64,000 nt of DNA from Plectrocnemia conspersa (lineage: Eukaryota > Arthropoda > Insecta > Trichoptera > Polycentropodidae). How positions within the stretch are numbered: position 1 is the first letter of the stretch; the number at the start of each line of letters is the position of its first letter. The notes beneath the pieces were generated by a model, which worked only from the letters and a program-made list of their open reading frames with translations, was not told where the DNA came from and ran no database searches. The position numbers and the translations under genes were made by a program. Below are positions 57,022 through 64,000 of the stretch, in pieces. Location of the stretch: positions 1,364,001 to 1,428,000 of the forward strand of contig VTFK01000014.1 in assembly GCA_009617715.1 (NCBI GenBank), given 5' to 3'.

Positions 57022-57105
57022 TAACTGTCGGTATCTCATTGTCGTGAGGTACCGAAGCTAGCGAATGTGTGAGTGCCGGATCCTCAACTTTTTTTTTTTT
57101 TTTTA
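57022..57105 (+). repeat. Short conserved repeat, copy 1 (CTGTCGGT...TCGTGAGGTACC)
   Basis: ACTGTCGGT, TCGTGAGGTACCGAAGCTAG, CGAATGTG and CTCAACTTTTTT occur in this order. The reverse complement of 62971-63050 gives GCTGTCGGT, TCGTGAGGTACCACAGCCAG, CGAGCGTG and CTCAACTTTTTG. The remainder of the element, if any, is not alignable. Non-coding; its family is unknown. Confidence 0.7.
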
Positions 57106-59391
57106 ATTTAATGGTTGAAATTAAACATTAAAACTATTGTGTAACTGTGCGATTTACAATATAAATGGAAAGAGGTCGCATGTGCGCGTCTGTTGATCCT
57201 AGTGCATTTTTTACTGTTACCGCGTTACTGCGTAAATTTGCGCACTACATTGACGAATATATATGCTTTTCATTAATAATCAAAATGATTCAATCAATAA
57301 AAAACTACTTAACATTTTCAATTCATTTGAAAATAAATTTACCACTCAGTTGAATATTTTCAGATGAAAACATTTTATATTATTCAAAGTTAGAAGTGAA
57401 ACTTAGATATTTATTGATAAAACTAAATATTGTATATCATTTAAGATTTGATTTAAAACTTAGCTAGTATAATAATAATAATAATAATTAAATTCAACGT
57501 TGTATTACGTTTTAAAATAGGTTTGCAACCTAACTAAATATTAATAAAACAAAAAAAAATATATTTTGTAATCATTTAAAAGTAGGTTTGCAGTTTAAAT
57601 GAATAATAATAATGAATAGTATCGGTTACGCATCCGCTCAAAAATATGACTGATTTAAAAAAATATTTTGTTACACTTTCTGACGCTACAACATAATCAA
57701 TTACCTATAGTTGGTGCAATGTGATGCAATGAGAATCTAATACAAATCTACATTATTTATATTATATTTAAATTCCCTTATAAATTAAACATATATTTCT
57801 TAAGTTATAAAAATAATGTTTTTAGAACTTGATGTTTTACAATTTGAATCGATAAAATCAATTGCGTAATTTAATGTCAAATTTGCTTACATATGACAAC
57901 TCTTCTGTTTGCCGCGCACCGTTAGTGCAATTAAATAAACAGTGAAATATGTTATAGTCACAGCATTTTTATTGTTAATTGAAGCTGATTCAAAATGATG
58001 TAGCATTGGATTTATAGACAATATAAACAAAACTATAAATTATGAGTGTTCCAGTAAGTGTTTGGTTATATGAATAATATATCACGGTTATTTTAACAAA
58101 ATTACTATTGACTTTCTAGGATCAAATATTAAAAGACAAATAGCAGTGATTTAGAAATTAAAGGTATACATTACAAAATTAATTAAACATATTACAATGG
58201 TAGTAATAATGAAAAACCTCATATAAGTAACATTTTAACCACCATATAGTGTCGTTTACAGTAAATTTTTGGAATCAATGAAACATTTACGTATGACAAA
58301 CAATTAAAATATAAATATTATGACAAATTATCAATTAAAAAAGAGATGTTAATCTACGTATTTAATCTCTATGGTAACTACAGTTAATTTTGTTCTTCGA
58401 ATGTCGTTTAAATTTAATTTATGGATTATATTAGTAGTGTAATGTGTTCAATGTTTAGCTCTTGATAAAGGTCTTATTGTTACTAATTATTCTTCAGAAG
58501 CAATGATAGAACAATTTGATAGAATTGGTATATATGAACAAAATAAAGAACATACTACTTAAGTTTGATGTAACTGAATATTCTGAATTTGGCTGTTCCA
58601 AAAGAGAAATGATTGCACAGAAGAAAAATTGATAAAAATACAGAAAACGAAATTAAAAATAAGCCACTCTAAGATATTTTTGCAATGCAATCACATATTT
58701 ATAATCATAATAAAATGTTGTATATTAGATAAAATCCAAAAAACTACACATATATTGCGAGTCGTCGCTCGGAGCGGAACGATCTAAATGTTTTTTTTTG
58801 CTGCAAAAATGGTTTTAATTTATTTTGTTTATATACATTGGTGTATATAACAACTCAGTCACTACCCTAAATGTTATCACTATATGGCACAAAAAATGTA
58901 AAAATAGAGAGACAAATTATTATGTGCAAGTTTTATGTTTAGATTTTAATTATTATACATTTTTATTATTTTTTAGAAGCCATGAGCGAGCAATAGGATG
59001 ACTATGCAAAAATGAAATCAAATTTTTTCAGCTAAATAACCGACTACATCACAATAATTGTCATGAAAAATGGCATCCCCAAATATCAATAGATAAAAAT
59101 ACGTTTTATTGGCATTTATGTGGTTTGTTCGAAAATAACCTCAAACTTCATACGTACTAAGTATGTATTACATGTTCAGGTATATGTATAATACATTAAA
59201 TTGGAAGCAATGATAATTTTTATGTATTGTATAAGAAAAAACTCACATTTCGGCCTCGAAGCCCGTCGACAGGAATTCAAAATTTGAAGATTTCATTACG
59301 AAGATTGTTTATCTATAGTTTAATCAATGTATTCTTATAATCCTTACACAAATTATTTATATATATATATTTCATTTTCATAGTACATACC
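57106..59391. other. AT-rich intergenic
   Basis: The only peptide-like run is ALDKGLIVTNYSSEAMIEQF on the plus strand at about 58459-58518, ending in a stop at 58562. The composition is normal for protein but I know no match and it lacks start and splice context. Otherwise A/T filler. Confidence 0.4.
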
Positions 59392-59779
59392 TAGTTAATT
59401 TGCAATCCGATTATTTATATTCAGTCAAATGGAACAACAAACGAATGAATAAAATTATTGTCGCGTAGCAAAATTTTATTTATAAATAATAATTATTTAA
59501 AACTGTTGTCACGTTACTGTCGGCCATCTTGTTTTATATTTGAATGCTTTTTTTTCATTGGTCGAAACAACAGAATTCATTACCGGAGGTTCTAAAATCA
59601 ATAAAACAAATTCAATTTTTATTATTATATTATTATAAATAAATACATTTCCTTTGTTTATGTGTATTATAATATACACCGTTCATACAAATCGATACAA
59701 TTTACAGAGTAGAAAATTGAGCATATAATGTTCCATTTTGAAGTGCGCATGTCCAGAAGCGACGGCTTAGAACAATTAT
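59392..59779 (-). repeat. Uncharacterised interspersed repeat, copy B
   Basis: The longer, inverted partner of 37847-38148 (388 against 302 bp). It keeps the terminal blocks ATAATTGTTCTAAGC and ATTGCAAATTAACTA and the best-conserved core ACAAGATGGCCGACAG. Extra sequence lies at about 59455-59500 and 59600-59650. No ORF. Both ends agree with copy A, so the pair defines the element. Confidence 0.8.
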
Positions 59780-60814
59780 ATTTAAGAAGATTATAACTAT
59801 ATTCATGTTTACAATAAGTTTTTAGTTACAATTTGATAAAAAAAAAAAAATATAATATAAAACAAAACTTTTGTGGTTATAATTCAAGGAAAAAAATAAA
59901 AACCTTTTACAATCTGAGCGACAGAAAACAATAAATAAAGTGATAATTTCAGTGCATCATTGAAGAACTGGACTTATTGGTATGTTGTCTTTAACCTCTT
60001 AAGCAATATGTGCTTGTATTTACATTTAAGGTTGTTTTTATCGTAGTCATCGATACACGTGATTAGTAGATTAGTGTGGTTTCGTGAAATATTTTTATAT
60101 AGATACATATGTTAAATAAAAATGTTATATATAACTCTTTTATAGAAATAATTAATAATATAAATATTTAGCAGTAATTACAGATAGATAAAATATAAAT
60201 TTTAAAGAACAATACATATTTAAAAAAAAGAGTAGAAAAATTGAAAAATAAAAATATATTATCTAGGATGAGGGATTCACACTAAGAATTTAAATATTAT
60301 GCTAATAAACAAGTAGCAGTTCAAGAATGTGCTAAATAAAGATGGGTTTTAAACGACTGATACAAAAATAAATTTTCTTTGTTAAAATAGGAAACCACCA
60401 TGAGAAAACTTTTTTGCAGATTAAGTACAAGTATCCGCCATGAATCAAAAATATTAAAAATATTAGTTGCAAATGCCTTGAGAATAGATAATAATAAACG
60501 TTCTTACTAAATACTATCATAAGCTGCTTTAAAATAATTTTAGATGTACGCAATTGTCTGAATTAACTATTTTAAATATACCTTAAGGTTTAAATAAAAT
60601 CACCTGAATTTTTAATTTAAACACGAACCCCTCGGGTGTATTTTAAACATTACATTTAAAAAAAATCTGCCTTTCAATTATACACCACTTAATTATACTT
60701 CGGAATGTGCTCATAAATAATAACATTTCTCTATGTACGATGTCTGAATTATTATTATACTATACAGTAGATTCGCACAAATTTCCTAAACGGCTAGCCA
60801 GCAATCCTTAATTG
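59780..60814. other. AT-rich intergenic
   Basis: Nothing recognised; the minus-strand frame at 60332-60553 is Ile/Leu/Phe-rich noise. Confidence 0.5.
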
Positions 60815-61065
60815 AATCATAACATGAAATATGTATGTTTGGCGGAACAATGGGATGTATGTATGCTTTCTCTGTTCCGGTAGGGGAGATGCCCTTTTTC
60901 TCCTCTGGCCGAGAGCTACGTAGCATCTGACTGCTAATGGCGTTACGTACACACGCACCGATCGATATAGCAATTTCTGTACTGTTTTCGCACAGGAATG
61001 CCTATTTTTGCGAAACGGTCTGGGAATGGTACTTAAGAGGCCTACGCCATGTGGAAATTCCAACA
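60815..61065. promoter_or_regulatory. Complex island, candidate conserved element or promoter
   Basis: Balanced 250 bp with GAGAGCTACGTAGCATC, GCTAATGGCGTTACGTACAC (about 60930-60949) and ACCGATCGATATAGC. The 98-residue minus-strand frame (60794-61090) has no recognised domain. Regulatory DNA is favoured. Confidence 0.25.
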
Positions 61066-61434
61066 CTAATTGTGAGATATAATAATTCATAACACTACTA
61101 TTAATGCTTTAGGGTGTTCTACTGCTTTATAATGATTGTAGAGATAGAGAGAGAAGGACAGTTTATATTTTAGCGAGTGGTTGTTATTCGAAACGTTAAG
61201 ATCACTTAAAAGTGCTTCTATTGAATTTTCTTTATTTTTTCGATCGTTTAGATTCGAATGAAAATTACGTGAATTGAACGAGTATAATAATAATATGAAA
61301 CACATAGTAAAGCAGTCTAAATGTCATATGTGAATATGTTTTTAATACAAGGCAAAATATTTAGTTTTTGATTGATGTTATTCAAAAAATTGCGTCACGT
61401 TTGCCACAAGTAGTATAATTTTATTATTAAATAC

Positions 61435-61740
61435 ATGTCTTCTTAACTGTGTTTACGTTTGAATGATCCAGTTGTCAATGGACATCGGCTCTACTTAGTT
61501 CGAGTTCATACGTTCTAAATCAGTCCAAGCTTACGCTCTAAAACGCGACTGAAACTCTGAGGATCGTCCACTGATATCATCCCTGCGCCAGCTTCTCCAC
61601 CACCACTCGGAAAAAAACATCTCGCCATTTATCGTATATCGCAATATATGTCAATATAATCCACCAAGCGTCTCACTGGCTACAAAGTCATAACCCCCCT
61701 AGGGTTCTCAAACCTTAAAAATCTATAAAATTATCCTTTA
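61435..61740. promoter_or_regulatory. Mildly complex stretch
   Basis: Mixed sequence (CCCTGCGCCAGCTTCTCCAC at about 61580-61599) without frame or repeat partner. Nature unknown. Confidence 0.2.
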
Positions 61741-62159
61741 ATATAGCCAATATCATAGGCATTATCACAATTTGTATGTAATTTTAGAAGTTCAATACCA
61801 CTAAAAACACTCTTTGTGATAATATTACTAATAAAAAAATTATAATCAATATTTTCATGATTTTAGTTTCAACCATCTATTGTCCTGTACGGTCTGCATC
61901 GGTCGGCATGAAAAAGGGCTAAAGTTTTATCAAATTCAAAGTACCATAGTCATTTAGTGTGACAATAGTTGATTCAACATGAAAATGCTTCTATCGTTCT
62001 CAATGTTAGCTCGCAATATAGTGACAAGTATTAAAGGTAATGCCAGAAAGCTTGTTTTGATATTGCTTTTTAAGTATTAATTTAATTTATTTTATTATTG
62101 TTACTAAGCTTTAAGGCACTGTACATAAATTCACAAATAAATAAAATACATAATTTGAA

Positions 62160-62645
62160 TACATAAAAGCGAAAAACCCCTCGAGTGCCGCACCACTTGA
62201 TTCCCTGTTTTCCATCCCCCTGCGCGTGCATAAAGATAACGACCCTATATTGTATACGGTAACTTTACATGTCTTTGAATTTTACATCATACCCCAATCA
62301 TGTATACATACTGCACACGTCGGTGTATCAATAAAATATTATTTTTTATTCCACATGCATCGAGGGTCAACATTTTTCCATTTCATTATGACCACGTCCA
62401 ATTAGAATTCAAGCGACGAGTTTCCGTCACGTACCCGGTTAATTGAGAAAGACTGCGAAGGATCAGCGTAGGAAATCCCATTTTAAAAAACCCTTCCGTA
62501 ATGCCTTCGGCCGGGTGCTAGGGCACGCGTGCTTGTTTGCACAAGGGCAAAAACCCTCAGAGCCCGATTTATGCACGAATGCGCACAGTGTGATTCTCTG
62601 GATAATAAATTCTGTTATTACAATGATTAATGTGAATCTTTGATT
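62160..62645. promoter_or_regulatory. Complex island, candidate conserved element
   Basis: GC-richer sequence with TCCGTCACGTACCCGG (about 62423), TTAATTGAG, CTTCGGCCGGGTGCTAGGGC (about 62505) and ACGCGTGC. The 66-residue plus frame at 62443-62643 has no known domain. Regulatory DNA is the best guess. Confidence 0.3.
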
Positions 62646-62970
62646 AACATTAAGATTTAATATTTTAAAGAAGTGTATTTATTGGATTCTAAATAAAAAT
62701 CTGCAAAGGTAAAATAATAGCATATATTAGATCATCAGTACATTAAGCAACCGTTATATTTAATTAATTTATAATATCACCGAGTCAGATTAATTTTATT
62801 TGTTCAAAAATAAAATGTTTTTTTAAGAATCTTGAAAATAATATAATATTATAAAATATAATTATTATATGAACTAGCTCTACCAGTATATAACAATGAA
62901 CCGTTTCATCCCATTTCAGTACTAAAACAAGTTTTTCAGAACAGTACGAGGCAAAATTAATATTTAAAAC

Positions 62971-63050
62971 TCAAAAAGTTGAGCGTCCCATATGTGCACG
63001 CTCGCTGGCTGTGGTACCTCACGATAAAGAAGGACCGACAGCTAATATTA
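62971..63050 (-). repeat. Short conserved repeat, copy 2
   Basis: Inverted partner of 57022-57105. This copy includes a hairpin, GAGCGT at 62982-62987 pairing with ACGCTC at 62999-63004. Confidence 0.7.
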
Positions 63051-63489
63051 TGATAAATAGTACATTTTAAAGCTATTTAAAGCTGAGTTTTAGGCTTATT
63101 ATTAAAATTGTGAATAAAATAATACTCATGATAAAAACAACTATTCAAAATTGTATATTCTAAAAATAACAGTCTATGGCAGCAATAAGTAAAATTCATT
63201 TTTTGTGAAAAACAATGCAGTTAATCAGTGAATTTAATTTTTTTACTACAATAGCGCATAAATATCAAGATAAATATTTAAACTTATGCTAGGTCGTGTA
63301 TATATATTATATATAAAAATATTCAATAGTAAAATAAAATTGATAATTAATTTGTTTATTGAATATATATTATATATTATATTACATATGTACATGCTGT
63401 GCGCTGAAGGCCTATGCCAATATGTGGATAATGTATCGTTGTTTTCTCGATGATCAGCTTAAGTTAATATATTTTTAGCACCCAAAGGG
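63051..63489. other. AT-rich intergenic with TA-rich tracts
   Basis: TATATATTATATATA-type runs at 63299-63320 and 63362-63385. No other content seen. Confidence 0.5.
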
Positions 63490-63800
63490 TTGAATTATTA
63501 TTATAACTTCTTCAAGGTAATAAAAACGACAGAGCTTTGTGTCAATGTCGCTCGTGACGATCGCCGATGTCGATGCCAGTGGCGCGAGAGCATGCTCCCA
63601 ACGCACGTCCACCGCTCGTGCGCCCATGCCATTACCATTCTTCGTGGCCGAGGGTCAAGCAATTTGCGGAATGTCTTGCCGAAGAGTCCGTCGAACCGAT
63701 ACGATCGTATTAAATAAGAGATAGCATCGAACTGGAGCGCTGGGATACAATGGAGAATATCTCCAGCCCCATGGCTCCCAGCGAGCGCCATTGATCATTG
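63490..63800. promoter_or_regulatory. GC-rich island near window end; possible exon
   Basis: The most GC-rich block in the last 10 kb. Three frames are open: 63501-63791 minus (96 residues), 63490-63717 and 63539-63724 plus. None resembles a known domain. The minus frame is Arg/His/Trp-rich, as expected for a shadow of GC-rich DNA. The block could be a first exon, a 5' UTR/promoter or a conserved element. Confidence 0.3.
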
Positions 63801-64000
63801 TGTGGAATTTGCTTTTAAAATGTAAATGAATACAGTGTCATAACGTTTTACTTGTTGTGAAAGGACCACAGTGAATTTAAATTTGTATATTTAAAAAATA
63901 GATAATGATACTAAAAGCGCAAAATATAAAAAATAAGCTAGTTCGTATCTTGTTTAATTACATGAAACGCGAGTTTTGATAACATCTGTTCTATATCCTC

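Noticed and set aside
57038..57060. let-7-like microRNA (TGAGGTA match)
   Set aside because: Only the first seven bases agree (TGAGGTA followed by CC), and no let-7 type hairpin surrounds it.
58459..58562. Exon encoding ALDKGLIVTNYSSEAMIEQF...
   Set aside because: Short, bordered by stops, without clear splice sites or family match.

Overview
The window looks like an intergenic or very long intronic stretch of an AT-rich insect (arthropod) nuclear genome. I find no bacterial-style gene, operon, rRNA, CRISPR array or convincing complete host protein-coding gene. The arthropod assignment rests on the mix of decayed transposons: R1-type and jockey/CR1-group non-LTR retrotransposons, piggyBac, Tc1/mariner and hAT. 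Lepidoptera, Coleoptera and Hemiptera are all possible; I cannot place the order from sequence alone.

Layout. 0.1-2.1 kb: a hAT transposase C-terminus and a 5'-truncated non-LTR reverse transcriptase (RT) copy, both on the minus strand. 4.8-5.5 kb: Tc1-like relic (-). 7.3-7.6 and 9.6-9.7 kb: two more eroded RT pieces (-, +). 13.3-13.9 kb: R1-clade relic (-). 14.9-16.4 kb: tandem array of 4-5 C-tract units, one split by a ~240 bp piggyBac-type MITE at TTAA. 16.7-17.1, 24.7-25.0 and 49.1-49.7 kb: three members of a foldback family, the last a near-complete giant hairpin. 20.3-21.1 kb: jockey-like insertion with poly-A tail and target-site duplication. 25.3-26.4 kb: tandem duplication carrying the same jockey-type 3' end twice. 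30.1-31.3 kb: second copy of the 0.5-2.1 kb RT element. 32.0-35.0 kb: two different piggyBac relics head to tail, the second with a recognisable TTAACCC end. 48.4-48.6 kb: another jockey relic (-). An uncharacterised repeat occurs inverted at 37.8 and 59.4 kb, and a short conserved one at 57.0 and 63.0 kb.

Between the transposons the sequence alternates between very AT-rich filler and compact 100-500 bp islands of clearly higher complexity and GC (for example 2.5-2.9, 9.2-9.4, 11.0-11.3, 27.2-27.7, 29.0-29.9, 37.0-37.6, 39.8-40.1, 45.0-45.2, 47.1-47.6, 51.0-51.3, 54.0-54.3, 56.5-56.8, 60.8-61.1, 62.2-62.6 and 63.5-63.8 kb). Several hold recognisable transcription-factor motifs: an RFX X-box at 45.1 kb, Sox/homeodomain sites at 29.2 kb, GATA plus Runt sites at 8.0 kb and a Forkhead-like cluster at 51.2 kb. 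This pattern resembles a gene desert carrying conserved non-coding regulatory elements, but conservation cannot be tested from one sequence.

No set of genes here works together as a pathway. The clearest structural novelties are the perfect short hairpins at 38.2 and 41.8 kb, the giant foldback at 49.4 kb and the MITE-in-tandem-repeat, where neighbouring units preserve the empty site.
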